Of a DNA stretch of 64,000 nt, positions 7,585 through 16,938 are shown one piece after another. The notes under the pieces are model-generated. The model did no database searches, had not been told where the DNA came from, and worked only from the letters and a program-made list of their open reading frames with translations. Location: the NCBI RefSeq assembly GCF_001895005.1, contig NZ_BCXH01000009.1, forward strand, positions 62,001 through 126,000, in the 5' to 3' direction. The translations under genes were made by a program, and so were the position numbers. Positions within the stretch are counted from its first letter, which is position 1. Each line of letters begins with the position of its first letter. Origin of the DNA: Rhodococcus yunnanensis NBRC 103083. GTDB lineage: Bacteria > Actinomycetota > Actinomycetes > Mycobacteriales > Mycobacteriaceae.

Positions 7585-8246
7585 CCGCGTTGTCGTTCGA
7601 GATCCTGAGCATCACACCGGAGAAGTACGCCGTGGTGCCCAACCTCATTGCGCACGTGCGCATCACCGAGTCCGATGGCACTCGCATTCATGCGATGGCG
7701 TTGCGCGCCCAGGTGCGGATCGAGCCGCATCGTCGCCGGTACTCCGACGACGAGGCCGCTGCCGTGGCCGACCTGTTCGGCGGCCGCGAGCGATGGGCGT
7801 CGACGCTGAAGTCGTTTCAGTGGATGAACATCTCCACCATGGTGCAGGGATTCGCCGGTACCTGCGACGTCGATATCGGCATTGCATGCACCTATGATTT
7901 CGACGTCACCTCGAGCAAGTATCTGCACGCGCTACAGGACGACGGAAACGTCCCTCTGACACTGCTGTTCAGCGGAACGGTGTTCACACACGAGCCGGGA
8001 AAGTTCGCCGTCGAACAGATTCCGTGGGACCTCGAATGTTCCTACGATCTGCCGGTCCGAGTCTGGAAAGACCTGATGCGCCTGCATTATCCCGACACCG
8101 GGTGGATCCGTCTGCGGCACGACTCCCTCGCAGCCCTTGCACGGTTCAAGGCCGAGCACGCGCTGCTGACGTACGACGACGTCGTCGACCAACTGCTGTC
8201 GACCGACCGATCCAGGTCGACCGTACTCGACCGAGGTGATGCATGA
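7581..8246 (+). CDS. DUF6084 hydrogenase-associated protein
   Basis: This 221-residue protein, beginning MTALSFEILSITPE, matches the DUF6084 family that accompanies group 1h hydrogenase genes in actinobacteria. No catalytic motif, transmembrane segment or signal peptide is visible. It is rich in beta-strand-like stretches and aromatic residues (VWKDLMRLHYPDTGWIRL). The ATGA overlap with the DUF5947 gene and the next gene implies translational coupling and a role in making or using the hydrogenase. Its function is unknown. Confidence 0.85.
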   Translation: MTALSFEILSITPEKYAVVPNLIAHVRITESDGTRIHAMALRAQVRIEPHRRRYSDDEAAAVADLFGGRERWASTLKSFQWMNISTMVQGFAGTCDVDIGIACTYDFDVTSSKYLHALQDDGNVPLTLLFSGTVFTHEPGKFAVEQIPWDLECSYDLPVRVWKDLMRLHYPDTGWIRLRHDSLAALARFKAEHALLTYDDVVDQLLSTDRSRSTVLDRGDA

Positions 8247-9577
8247 TGAATACCGACATCCGCCGCGTTGCCGACGCCATCCTGTACGAGGGCTATCTTC
8301 TCTACCCGTATCAGGCCAACTCGCTGAAGAACCGATCCCGTTGGCAGTTCGGTGTTCTCGGACCGGAGGACGCCCGAACCTCCAGCGTCGGAGAGGAGTC
8401 GACCCTGTCGACGCAGTGCCTGGTGGACACCAGACCGGACGCCGCGATCGAGCTCACCCTGCGATGCCTTCAGCTGCAGGACCGGCGTGTCGAGCGCCGG
8501 GACGGGGAAAATTTCGTGCCCACACCGGATCTCACGGCCGAGGGGACGCACTGGCTGTCGTGGGAGGAGGCCGTCGAGATCGAGATAGAGCTGGGACGCA
8601 TTCCGCTGTCGGACTTCGACGACGGCAAGGTCCTCCCCGTCTCGGTCGCCGGAGACACTCGCACCGAGCTGCTCGGCGATGCCGGACGCATCGTGCGCTC
8701 CCGGCACCCGTTGACGGGTGAGATCAGCCTGTCCGGGGACCGACTCGGGAACTACACGAGGATCGGATTCGAGGTCTGCAACACCGGAGCGTCCGAGCCG
8801 GACCGTGATTCGGCGATGCGCGCGTCGTTCATCGGCACTCACCTCGTTCTGCATGCGCATGCCACCGAGTTCTCGTCGCTGCTCGAACCGCCCCCGCCTG
8901 CCGCCGAACCCGCATCGACATGCGAACAGCACCGCTGCTTTCCCGTCCTCGCCGGCACCCCGGGCAGCACCGACTCGGTACTGGTCTCGCCGATCATCCT
9001 GTACGACTATCCCGAGATCGCCGAGGAGAGCGACGGAGCGCTGTTCGATTCGACGGAGATCGACGAGATCCTCACCCTCCGCATCATGGCGCTGACCGAC
9101 GAGGAGAAAGCGCAGGCCCGTGCGACCGACCCTCGCGCAGCCGAGATCATCGACCGCTGCGATGCCCTGTCCGCCGAGGACATGGCGGACCTGCACGGCG
9201 TGGCACACCCGGTGCCCGGACATTCACCGTTGGTGCCGGAAGTCCCGGAGGGAGTCGAGTGGTGGTCCCCCGACGCCGACACTCTCGTCGAACCGGCCCA
9301 CGACGCCGTCCTCGTGCACGGAGTGCTCGTCGCCAAGGACAGCCTCGTCCGAGTGCATCCCAACCGGCGCGCCGACGCACAGGATCTGTTCTTCGAGGGC
9401 CGCACCGCACGCGTCGCGTCCGTCCACGAGGACGTGGACGGCAATACCCACGTGGGGGTGGTGATACTCGACGACCCGGCCGCCGACCTGCACGGTTGGT
9501 ACGGCCGATACCTGTACTTCGCTCCGGACGAGCTGGAGCCGGCAATGAACGAGCAGGAAGAGGAGGCAAGGTCATGA
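8243..9577 (+). CDS. Conserved hypothetical protein of the hydrogenase operon
   Basis: This 444-residue protein of unknown function is translationally coupled on both sides (ATGA at 8243; ATG at 8246 is an alternative). Its N-terminus (ILYEGYLLYPYQANSLKNRSRWQFGVLGP) is highly structured and lacks a signal peptide. I see no cofactor motif; the only cysteine pair is CEQHRC near residue 230. The C-terminal part (RVHPNRRADAQDLFFEGRTARVASVHEDVDG) looks like a small beta-barrel involved in binding or structure. Position between hydrogenase genes suggests maturation, assembly or electron-transfer partnering, which is inference. Confidence 0.8.
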   Translation: MMNTDIRRVADAILYEGYLLYPYQANSLKNRSRWQFGVLGPEDARTSSVGEESTLSTQCLVDTRPDAAIELTLRCLQLQDRRVERRDGENFVPTPDLTAEGTHWLSWEEAVEIEIELGRIPLSDFDDGKVLPVSVAGDTRTELLGDAGRIVRSRHPLTGEISLSGDRLGNYTRIGFEVCNTGASEPDRDSAMRASFIGTHLVLHAHATEFSSLLEPPPPAAEPASTCEQHRCFPVLAGTPGSTDSVLVSPIILYDYPEIAEESDGALFDSTEIDEILTLRIMALTDEEKAQARATDPRAAEIIDRCDALSAEDMADLHGVAHPVPGHSPLVPEVPEGVEWWSPDADTLVEPAHDAVLVHGVLVAKDSLVRVHPNRRADAQDLFFEGRTARVASVHEDVDGNTHVGVVILDDPAADLHGWYGRYLYFAPDELEPAMNEQEEEARS

Positions 9578-9693
9578 GTGTGCTGGGGTATCTCACGACG
9601 GCGGTGATCGCCGTCGTCGTGGCTGGGGTAGCGGTGATCGGAGTTCGATCGATTCCCGACATCAAGCGCTACACACGTATGCGCCGAATGTAG
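9574..9693 (+). CDS. DUF6893 small single-pass membrane protein
   Basis: A 39-residue protein, ATG at 9574 overlapping the previous stop (ATGA). One hydrophobic helix (about residues 5-24, rich in Val, Ala and Ile) is followed by a basic tail, SIPDIKRYTRMRRM. The tail pattern matches the DUF6893 small proteins annotated next to such hydrogenases. It may anchor or dock the hydrogenase at the inner face of the membrane, which would fit a soluble enzyme that feeds the respiratory chain. The role is inferred from topology and context. Confidence 0.75.
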   Translation: MSVLGYLTTAVIAVVVAGVAVIGVRSIPDIKRYTRMRRM

Positions 9694-9700
9694 TTCTGCG

Positions 9701-10186
9701 ATGCGCATTCTCATCGCAGGCGTCGGCAACATCTTCTTCGGCGACGACGGCTTCGGGCCCGAGGTGTCGCGGCGGATTCCGGTGCACGAACTCCCGGACG
9801 GGGTCGAGAACGTGGACTACGGAATTCGCGGACTCCACCTCGCGTACGACCTGCTCGCAGAAACCGATTCCCTGGTTCTCGTCGACGCGATACCCGATCG
9901 CGGCGAGCCGGGCCACCTTCGATCCTTCCGCGTCGACGAATCCGACCTCGTCACAGCAGAATTCGATCCGCACGGGATGAACCCGCTCGCTGTTCTCTCG
10001 CTGCTCTCACCGATCGGTGCCCGGCTGCCACCGCGCACCATCGTCGTCGGGTGTCAGGCGCAGTCCATCGACGAGGGAATCGGGCTCTCGCCCGCTGTCG
10101 CGGCAGCCGTCGACGACGCAGTCGAGTTCGTCCTGGAGGAGGTGTCACTGTGTGCCTCGGCATCCCAGGGCAAGTCGTATCGATGA
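9701..10186 (+). CDS. Hydrogenase maturation endopeptidase (HyaD/HycI family)
   Basis: This 161-residue protease should cleave the C-terminal extension of HhyL after nickel insertion. The N-terminus GVGNIFFGDDGFGPEV is the family signature. Asp16, Asp62 (VDAIPD) and His91 (DPHGMNP) correspond to the nickel-sensing residues known in E. coli HybD (Glu16, Asp62, His93). It lies 7 nt after the small membrane protein gene, and its 3' end overlaps hypC by 37 nt. Confidence 0.93.
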   Translation: MRILIAGVGNIFFGDDGFGPEVSRRIPVHELPDGVENVDYGIRGLHLAYDLLAETDSLVLVDAIPDRGEPGHLRSFRVDESDLVTAEFDPHGMNPLAVLSLLSPIGARLPPRTIVVGCQAQSIDEGIGLSPAVAAAVDDAVEFVLEEVSLCASASQGKSYR

Positions 10187-10401
10187 TCGACGGGTACGGC
10201 GGCCAGTTGGCTCTCGTCGATGTCCTCGGCGAGCCGCGCAAGGTCAATATCGGCATGCTGGCCGACGAGAGATTCGATCGCGGCGACTGGGTCATCATCC
10301 ACATGGGGTTCGTCGTCGAGAAGACCGACGCCGCCGGTGCTGCGGCCGCTCTGGCAGGCCTGGAAACGATGGGGCGAGGACGTACGGGAGACCCGGAATG
10401 A
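10150..10401 (+). CDS. hypC: Hydrogenase assembly chaperone HypC (first copy)
   Basis: This 83-residue HypC/HybG chaperone starts at GTG 10150, giving MCLGIPGQVV with the essential Cys2 that binds Fe(CN)2CO and HypD. It starts inside the 3' end of the protease gene and ends in an ATGA overlap with hypF. It shuttles the iron centre from HypD to the large subunit. A second HypC is encoded at 12655. Confidence 0.93.
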   Translation: MCLGIPGQVVSMIDGYGGQLALVDVLGEPRKVNIGMLADERFDRGDWVIIHMGFVVEKTDAAGAAAALAGLETMGRGRTGDPE

Positions 10402-12635
10402 ACAGAACGAGCGTTCGACGAGCCTTCACGGTCACCGGTGTGGTTCAGGGAGTGGGGTTTCGTCCGTTCGCGTATGCAACCGCAACGGAACTCTCCCTGA
10501 CGGGATTCGTCGGAAACACCAGCGCGGGTGTGGCTATCGAGGTCGAGGGGACGGTGGACGCCGTCGACGAGTTCGGGCGCAGGCTGCAGGATGCGCCGCC
10601 GCCGCACTCGGTCGTCGAGTCCATCTCGACGACCGAGTTGGCCGCCCGAGGTGGCAGTGGATTTCGCATCGACGAGTCCGTCTCGGGCACCGGACGCACC
10701 TTCGCATCACCCGATCTGGCGATGTGCTCGGAGTGCCTGGCAGAGTTCGACGATCCGAACGACCGCCGCTACCGTCACCCGTTCATCTCGTGCACCAACT
10801 GCGGCCCGAGGTTCACGATCATCGAATCTCTGCCGTACGACCGAGACTCCACCACGATGCGCCCATTTCGCATGTGCGCGGCGTGCGCGGCCGAGTACTC
10901 CGATCCTTCCGATCGCCGATTCCACGCCCAGACCGTCGCGTGTTGGAACTGCGGGCCGACGCTGACCTTCTCTCGCGGTGTCCACGGCGCCAGCATAGGG
11001 CAGACGGCGGCTGCCGACGCCGCGACACTCCTGGCCGAGGGAAAGATACTGGCCGTCAAGGGCATCGGCGGCTACCACCTCGCCTGCGATGCCACCGACG
11101 ACGACGCGGTGCGTAGGTTGCGTACGCGCAAGCGACGCGGCGACAAACCGTTCGCCGTCATGGTGCGCGATCTGCAGCAGGCGCGCTCCCTCGTCGACAT
11201 CGGCCCGCGTGCAGCATCTCTCCTGACCGGGTCTCGGCGCCCGATCGTGCTGCTCGAATCGGTCTCCGGCGCCCTGTCGGCCGATGTCGCACCCGGCGGC
11301 CGCGACATCGGAATCATGCTGCCGTACAGCCCTGTCCACCAACTCCTCCTCGAACACGGACCACTGGTGATGACGTCGGGAAACTTAGGCGGCGAGCCCA
11401 TCACCTACCGCAACGACGACGCCCACCAGCGCCTCACTTCTATCGCCGACGGGTGGCTCGATCATGATCGCGACATCGTCGTCCCGTGCGACGACTCGGT
11501 GATTCGTGTCGTCGACGAGGTCGACCGGCCGATTCGGCGGTCACGAGGCTACGCGCCCATGCCACTTGCGCTGCCGTTCACCGTCGATCCCGTGCTCGCG
11601 GTGGGCGGCGACCTCAAGAACACGTGCGCCGTCGCCGACGGACGCTACGCATGGCTCGGCCAACACGTCGGCGACATGGACCATCTGGCAACGTTGGACG
11701 CCTTCACCGACAGCGAGTCGCACCTCGAGACCCTCACGGGTGTTCGGCCGTCACACGTGGTCTCGGATTCACATCCGAACTATCGCTCGTCGGCGTGGGC
11801 CAGGCGACATTCCGACGGTCGCCCTGTCGGTTCCGTCTCCCATCACCACGCACACATCGCCGCCGTCATGGGTGAGTACGGTCTGGAGGCCGATGCCGAG
11901 GTCCTCGGATTTGCGTTCGACGGAACGGGATACGGTACGGACGGCGCAGTGTGGGGCGGGGAGATACTCCACGCCGGCTACAAGGGATTCGCGCGCGTCG
12001 CGCATCTGAAGTACGTGCCGCTCGCCGGCGGCGACGTCAGCGTCCTTCGGCCGTACCGGATGGCCCTTGCCCATCTGCACTCGGCGGGCGTGGAGTGGTC
12101 CGAGGGCCTCTCGTGCGTTCGCGCCTGCCCCGTCCCCGAGCGTCGTGTCCTGCGACATCAACTCGAGACCGGTTTCGGGTGCGTACCGACGTCCAGTATG
12201 GGCCGGCTGTTCGACGCCGTGGCCGCACTCACCGGGATACGCGACATCGTCGACTACGAGGCGCAGGCCGCGATCGAGCTGGAGGCGCGTTCGCGGCACA
12301 TCGACTCGGGTGCTTATCGATTCGGCGACGATGTCGATCCGAATCCTGTCATCCGGGCGATCGTCGACGACGTCGGCGCCGGGATCGATCCGGGTGTCAT
12401 CGGTGCTCGGTTCCATCGTGCGGTGGCGAATCTGGTGCGCTCGGTGGCCGAGCGATCGCGTGCTCGGGTCGGAGATCTTCCCGTCGTACTGACCGGTGGC
12501 GTGTTTCAGAATCCGACGATTCTGTCGTTGTGCACGGCCGCATTACGTGATTTCACAGTTCTGGTCCCGCGAGTGCTGCCGGCCAACGATGGCGGTCTCG
12601 CATTCGGTCAGGTGCTCGTGGGGAGTGCGTCATGA
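10398..12635 (+). CDS. hypF: Carbamoyltransferase HypF
   Basis: This 745-residue enzyme makes the cyanide ligands from carbamoyl phosphate, together with HypE. Domains in order are acylphosphatase (VQGVGFRPF, 16-24) and two zinc fingers with cysteines at 110, 113, 132, 135 and 160, 163, 182, 185. A YrdC-like domain (KGIGGYHLACDA) and a Kae1-like C-terminal domain (SHHHAHIAAVMGE, FAFDGTGYGTDG) follow. The length is as expected for the family. The ATG at 10398 overlaps the hypC stop. Confidence 0.97.
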   Translation: MNRTSVRRAFTVTGVVQGVGFRPFAYATATELSLTGFVGNTSAGVAIEVEGTVDAVDEFGRRLQDAPPPHSVVESISTTELAARGGSGFRIDESVSGTGRTFASPDLAMCSECLAEFDDPNDRRYRHPFISCTNCGPRFTIIESLPYDRDSTTMRPFRMCAACAAEYSDPSDRRFHAQTVACWNCGPTLTFSRGVHGASIGQTAAADAATLLAEGKILAVKGIGGYHLACDATDDDAVRRLRTRKRRGDKPFAVMVRDLQQARSLVDIGPRAASLLTGSRRPIVLLESVSGALSADVAPGGRDIGIMLPYSPVHQLLLEHGPLVMTSGNLGGEPITYRNDDAHQRLTSIADGWLDHDRDIVVPCDDSVIRVVDEVDRPIRRSRGYAPMPLALPFTVDPVLAVGGDLKNTCAVADGRYAWLGQHVGDMDHLATLDAFTDSESHLETLTGVRPSHVVSDSHPNYRSSAWARRHSDGRPVGSVSHHHAHIAAVMGEYGLEADAEVLGFAFDGTGYGTDGAVWGGEILHAGYKGFARVAHLKYVPLAGGDVSVLRPYRMALAHLHSAGVEWSEGLSCVRACPVPERRVLRHQLETGFGCVPTSSMGRLFDAVAALTGIRDIVDYEAQAAIELEARSRHIDSGAYRFGDDVDPNPVIRAIVDDVGAGIDPGVIGARFHRAVANLVRSVAERSRARVGDLPVVLTGGVFQNPTILSLCTAALRDFTVLVPRVLPANDGGLAFGQVLVGSAS

Positions 12636-12654
12636 CCGGTGAAAGGGGGTTGCC

Positions 12655-12939
12655 ATGTGTCTGGCCGTTCCAGGAAGGATAGTGACGGTCTTCGCACGCG
12701 ACGATACGTCGATGGCCGAGGTCGACTTCGGTGGGCTACGGAAAGAGGTGTGCCTGCACTACATTCCGGATGCCGCGGTGGGCGAGTACGTCGTCGTACA
12801 CGTCGGGTTCGCCATTCAACGTCTGGACGAGGAGTCCGCGCTGGCGACGCTCGCCGAGTTCGAACGGATGAACGTCCTCGACGAGGAGTTCGGCGACGGG
12901 TTCGAGCGTGCGGCACGACAAGCAGGCGAGGTGGAATGA
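12655..12939 (+). CDS. Hydrogenase assembly chaperone HypC (second copy)
   Basis: This 94-residue protein starts [10 protein letters not shown], with the essential Cys2. It differs from the first HypC throughout and has a longer acidic C-terminus ([20 protein letters not shown]). E. coli uses HypC and HybG for different hydrogenases. Here only one hydrogenase is visible, so the two copies may work at different steps, or one may serve a hydrogenase elsewhere. It lies just upstream of hypD. Confidence 0.92.
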   Translation: MCLAVPGRIVTVFARDDTSMAEVDFGGLRKEVCLHYIPDAAVGEYVVVHVGFAIQRLDEESALATLAEFERMNVLDEEFGDGFERAARQAGEVE

Positions 12940-12940
12940 G

Positions 12941-14053
12941 ATGAAGTATCTCGACGAGTTCAGCAATCCAGAGCTGGCGAGAAAGTTGCTCGACCAGATC
13001 CACGCCGCCACCACCAGGCCGTGGGCGATCATGGAAGTCTGCGGTGGGCAGACACATTCGATCATCCGCCACGGCATCGATCAGCTGCTGCCCGAGCAGA
13101 TCGAGATGATTCACGGACCCGGCTGCCCGGTGTGCGTGACGCCGCTCGAAATCATCGACAGGGCACTGGCGATCGCGTCGTCACCCGGAGTGATCTTCTG
13201 CTCGTTCGGTGACATGCTGCGGGTGCCCGGCAGCGAGAAGGACCTGTTCCACATCAAGAGCGAGGGCGGCGACGTCCGCGTCGTCTATTCCCCGCTCGAT
13301 GCCCTCGCCATCGCCGAGGCCAACCCGGATCGCCAGGTCGTGTTCTTCGGAATCGGATTCGAGACGACGGCACCGGCCAATGCGATGACGGTGTTCCAGG
13401 CGAAGAGGCGAGGAATCGAGAACTTCTCGCTGCTCGTCTCCCATGTGCTCGTACCACCCGCGATCGCGGCGATCATGGAATCACCGACGTGTCGCGTGCA
13501 GGCGTTTCTCGCCGCCGGGCACGTGTGCAGCGTCATGGGCACGCGCGAATACCCGGCGCTCGCCGAGAAGTACGGTGTGCCGCTCGTCGTCACGGGTTTC
13601 GAACCCCTCGACATCCTCGAAGGAATCAGACGCACCGTGCTGCAGTTGGAGTCGGGGCGTCACGAGCTGGAGAACGCCTACACCCGCGCGGTCACGGCCG
13701 AGGGCAACGTGGCAGCGCAGGCGATGCTCGCCGACGTCTTCGAGGTCACCGATCGGACGTGGCGCGGAATCGGGATGATCCCCGGCAGTGGATGGCGTCT
13801 GTCGCCTGCGTACCGGTACTACGACGCCGAGGCACGGTTCGATGTCGAGGCGATCCGCACCGCCGAGTCGTCGATCTGCCGGTCAGGCGAGGTACTGCAG
13901 GGGTTGCTGAAGCCGAACGAGTGCGCCGCCTTCGGGAAGGAATGCACACCGCGCACCCCGCTCGGCGCGACCATGGTGTCCTCGGAGGGCGCGTGCGCTG
14001 CCTACTACCTCTATCGCAGACTGCAGCAGCAGCCGGAGGTCAGCCATGCCTGA
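12941..14053 (+). CDS. hypD: Hydrogenase maturation Fe-S protein HypD
   Basis: HypD forms the scaffold on which Fe(CN)2CO is built with HypC. The 370-residue product has VCGGQTHS (Cys34), [10 protein letters not shown] (Cys62, Cys65) and C-terminal cysteines in [12 protein letters not shown] and EGACAAYY for the [4Fe-4S] cluster and redox pairs. The ATG at 12941 ([10 protein letters not shown]) sits behind a GAGGTGG ribosome site and is preferred to the in-frame start 33 nt upstream. It overlaps hypE by 8 nt. Confidence 0.96.
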   Translation: MKYLDEFSNPELARKLLDQIHAATTRPWAIMEVCGGQTHSIIRHGIDQLLPEQIEMIHGPGCPVCVTPLEIIDRALAIASSPGVIFCSFGDMLRVPGSEKDLFHIKSEGGDVRVVYSPLDALAIAEANPDRQVVFFGIGFETTAPANAMTVFQAKRRGIENFSLLVSHVLVPPAIAAIMESPTCRVQAFLAAGHVCSVMGTREYPALAEKYGVPLVVTGFEPLDILEGIRRTVLQLESGRHELENAYTRAVTAEGNVAAQAMLADVFEVTDRTWRGIGMIPGSGWRLSPAYRYYDAEARFDVEAIRTAESSICRSGEVLQGLLKPNECAAFGKECTPRTPLGATMVSSEGACAAYYLYRRLQQQPEVSHA

Positions 14054-15098
14054 GATCGACATCGAATCGTGGACGTGCCCGGCACCGCTGCGGGATTCAC
14101 CGAACATCGTCATGGGCCATGGTGGTGGTGGCGCGTTGTCGGCGGAGCTGATCGAGCATCTGTTTCTGCCGGCATTCGGATCCGCTGCCACTGCGGCACT
14201 GGGAGATTCGGCAGTCGTCCCGATCGACGGCGTTCGGCTTGCATTCTCGACCGACTCGTACGTCGTCAAACCGATGGTCTTCCCCGGCGGCACGATCGGT
14301 GATCTCGCGGTGAACGGAACCGTCAACGATCTCGCGATGTCGGGCGCCCGCCCACTCGTGCTGTCGACGGCGTTCATCCTGGAGGAGGGAACACCACTCG
14401 GCGACATCCGTCATATCGCGCAGTCCATGGGAACCGCCGCGCTCGCAGCGGAGGTCACCCTCGTCACCGGTGACACCAAGGTCGTCGACTCCGGCCACGG
14501 TGACGGGGTGTTCGTCAACACCGCTGGAATCGGAGTCATTCACGGCGACCTCGATATCCGGCCCGAGAACGCACGGGCGGGCGACGTCGTCATCGTCAGC
14601 GGCGACATCGGCGTGCACGGCGTCGCGGTGATGAGCTGCCGCGAGGGCTTGGAGTTCGGTACCGCGGTCTGCTCGGACACCGCACCGCTGAACGGGCTCG
14701 TCGAGACGATGCTCGCGGCAGGCACCGTGCACACGATGCGCGACCCGACCCGAGGAGGCGTCGCCGCGACGCTCAACGAAATCGCCGGTGCCGCAGGCAT
14801 CGGCATCTCGATCGTCGAGAAGGCGCTGCCCATTCCGGGCGCGGTCCGCGACGCATGCGGTGTCCTCGGCCTCGATCCGCTGTTCGTCGCCAACGAGGGC
14901 AAGCTCATCGCATTCGTACCCCGACCCGACGCCGACGCCGTGCTCGAGGCCATGCGCAGGCACCCCCTCGGTGCCTCGGCAGCGATCATCGGCGAATGCG
15001 TCGCCGAGCACCGGGGTACCGTCGTCGCACGCACGACGCTCGGTGCGCAACGCGTCGTCGATCTTCCGTTGGGCGAACAGCTTCCCCGGATCTGCTGA
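14046..15098 (+). CDS. hypE: Hydrogenase maturation dehydratase HypE
   Basis: This 350-residue PurM-like ATPase dehydrates the carbamoyl group on its C-terminal cysteine to cyanide. The glycine-rich GHGGGG is near the N-terminus and the protein ends PRIC, with the modified Cys as the last residue. It is the usual partner of HypF. Its stop codon shares a base with the next start (TGATG). Confidence 0.96.
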   Translation: MPEIDIESWTCPAPLRDSPNIVMGHGGGGALSAELIEHLFLPAFGSAATAALGDSAVVPIDGVRLAFSTDSYVVKPMVFPGGTIGDLAVNGTVNDLAMSGARPLVLSTAFILEEGTPLGDIRHIAQSMGTAALAAEVTLVTGDTKVVDSGHGDGVFVNTAGIGVIHGDLDIRPENARAGDVVIVSGDIGVHGVAVMSCREGLEFGTAVCSDTAPLNGLVETMLAAGTVHTMRDPTRGGVAATLNEIAGAAGIGISIVEKALPIPGAVRDACGVLGLDPLFVANEGKLIAFVPRPDADAVLEAMRRHPLGASAAIIGECVAEHRGTVVARTTLGAQRVVDLPLGEQLPRIC

Positions 15099-15829
15099 TG
15101 ACCAAGGGCGCGGCCTTCTTCGGCCGCTACGCATTCCCGCCGAACGAGCTCGGGTACTGCGGGCCGCCGGGCGCCCACACGCTGCTCGACGCGATCGGCA
15201 ACGGTGACGGCATCGTCGATCGCGCACGCGAATTCAACGGCGCCTGGCCGTATCTCGAAGCTCTCGCCCGCTTCGGCGGTTACTCGGACAGACTCGATCC
15301 TGCTGTCGTGAAAGCCTATTGGGTCGGATCCGATCTGGTGGATTCGATCGATCCGGTGGACCTGCGGCGCCGGTTGCGCTCGGCGTTCGCCACCCAGCCC
15401 GGCGGCATACTTCACGATCCGCGGCTTCAGGACTGCATCGCGCACCACAGCTTCCACGTACTCGCGGTGTATCCGTGGCTTCGACTGCTTCCGCACGGCG
15501 GGCCGATCGCACTGTCGATGCTGCAGCAATGCCGGATCCGGTGGGGTCGCGTCGTTGCGCTCGGCGCCGACGAGGCAACGGTCTCGTCGGCGCCGCTGAC
15601 GTACGACGGGAGTCGTCTCGACGTCGGGGACGCGGTAGAGGAACGGGTGCGCTGGAAATCGGCGGGGCGAGCTCTCGTCGCCGATCCAGTCGAGGGCGAC
15701 CTCGTGTCACTGCACTGGAGCTGGATGTGCGATCGACTGACCTCCGAGGACGCCGCCCACCTGGACCGCTTCACCGACCGGTCACTCGCCGTGGCGAACT
15801 CCGCACTCCTCTCGTTGCCCAGGCCCTAG
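15098..15829 (+). CDS. DUF6390 hydrogenase-associated protein
   Basis: This 243-residue protein starts at ATG 15098, overlapping the hypE stop. The N-terminus [26 protein letters not shown] matches the DUF6390 family seen at the ends of group 1h clusters. It contains paired histidines and tryptophans (IAHHSFHVLAVYPWLRLL, VSLHWSWMCDRLT) but no known catalytic motif. Its function is unknown and its role in hydrogenase biogenesis is inferred from coupling to hypE. It converges with the ABC ATPase gene, and the two stop codons share CTAG at 15826-15829. Confidence 0.82.
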   Translation: MTKGAAFFGRYAFPPNELGYCGPPGAHTLLDAIGNGDGIVDRAREFNGAWPYLEALARFGGYSDRLDPAVVKAYWVGSDLVDSIDPVDLRRRLRSAFATQPGGILHDPRLQDCIAHHSFHVLAVYPWLRLLPHGGPIALSMLQQCRIRWGRVVALGADEATVSSAPLTYDGSRLDVGDAVEERVRWKSAGRALVADPVEGDLVSLHWSWMCDRLTSEDAAHLDRFTDRSLAVANSALLSLPRP

Positions 15830-16926
15830 ATCCGCTCGCCCGTCTCCGGGTGGAACAGATGCACGGGCCCGTCGAGCTTGGTCAGGCTCACGCTTTCGCC
15901 GATTCGAGCGGGCGCGCGCACGGCCGACCGCGCGACCAACGCCACCGGACCACCGTCGAGGCCTTTGACCTTGGGGTCGTCGAGGTGGGCGTACACGTAG
16001 GATTCGCTGCCCAGTTCCTCGATCAGGTCGACCTTGGCCGCGAACCCCTCGGCATGATCGATACCCAGCTGCTCGGGGCGGAGGCCGACGGTGACGGCGT
16101 CCAGGTTCGCGCTCGCGAGCGCGGTCAGCGCGTCACGCTCGAGCGGCAACAGAGTGTCGCCGATCTGCACGCCACCCGACCCGATCGGAACCGTCATCAG
16201 GTTCATCGCAGGCGAGCCGATGAATCCGGCGACGAAGGCGTTGACCGGGTTGTCGTACAGATCGGTCGGCGAGGCGAACTGCTGCAGCTTGCCGCCGCGC
16301 AGCACGGCGACGCGGTCACCCATCGTCATGGCCTCGACCTGATCGTGGGTGACGTAGACCGTCGTCGTGCCGAGCCTGCGTTGCAGTGCCGCGATCTGCG
16401 TGCGCGTCTGCACTCGGAGTTTGGCGTCGAGATTGGACAACGGCTCGTCCATGCAGAACACCTGTGGTTCACGAACGATCGCACGCCCCATGGCCACTCG
16501 CTGACGCTGGCCACCGGACAACTTGCCCGGCTTCCGGTCGAGGTACTCGGTGAGGTCGAGGATCTTCGCGGCCTCGGCGACCTTGCGCGTGCGCTCGTCG
16601 AGCGAGACTCCACGCATCTTGAGCGCGAATCCCATGTTCTCCCCGACGGTCTTGTTCGGGTACAGCGCGTAGTTCTGGAACACCATGGCGATGTCGCGGT
16701 CCTTGGACGGCACCCCCACCATGTTCTTCCCGCCGATCTCGATGGCACCGCCGTCGATGTCCTCCAGCCCTGCCAACATCCGTAGCGCGGTGGACTTACC
16801 GGATCCGGACGGGCCTACGAGAACGACGAATTCACCGTCGGCGATGTCGAGGTCGAGCGAGTCGACCGCCAGCGAGTCGGCACCTTCGTAGACGCAGGAC
16901 GCTTTCTTGTACGTGATTGCAGCCAT
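15826..16926 (-). CDS. Sugar/polyol ABC transporter ATPase (MalK/UgpC/SmoK type)
   Basis: This 366-residue ATPase powers the importer encoded immediately upstream. It shows Walker A GPSGSGKST, signature LSGGQRQRVAMGRA, Walker B VFCMDEPLSNLDAK and the H-loop THDQ, then a C-terminal TOBE/OB regulatory domain (LRPEQLGIDH). It is the last gene of a minus-strand run: SorC regulator, binding protein, two permeases, ATPase. A paralogue is encoded at 26718. Confidence 0.93.
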   Translation of the reverse strand: MAAITYKKASCVYEGADSLAVDSLDLDIADGEFVVLVGPSGSGKSTALRMLAGLEDIDGGAIEIGGKNMVGVPSKDRDIAMVFQNYALYPNKTVGENMGFALKMRGVSLDERTRKVAEAAKILDLTEYLDRKPGKLSGGQRQRVAMGRAIVREPQVFCMDEPLSNLDAKLRVQTRTQIAALQRRLGTTTVYVTHDQVEAMTMGDRVAVLRGGKLQQFASPTDLYDNPVNAFVAGFIGSPAMNLMTVPIGSGGVQIGDTLLPLERDALTALASANLDAVTVGLRPEQLGIDHAEGFAAKVDLIEELGSESYVYAHLDDPKVKGLDGGPVALVARSAVRAPARIGESVSLTKLDGPVHLFHPETGERI

Positions 16927-16938
16927 GGTGAACTCCTG

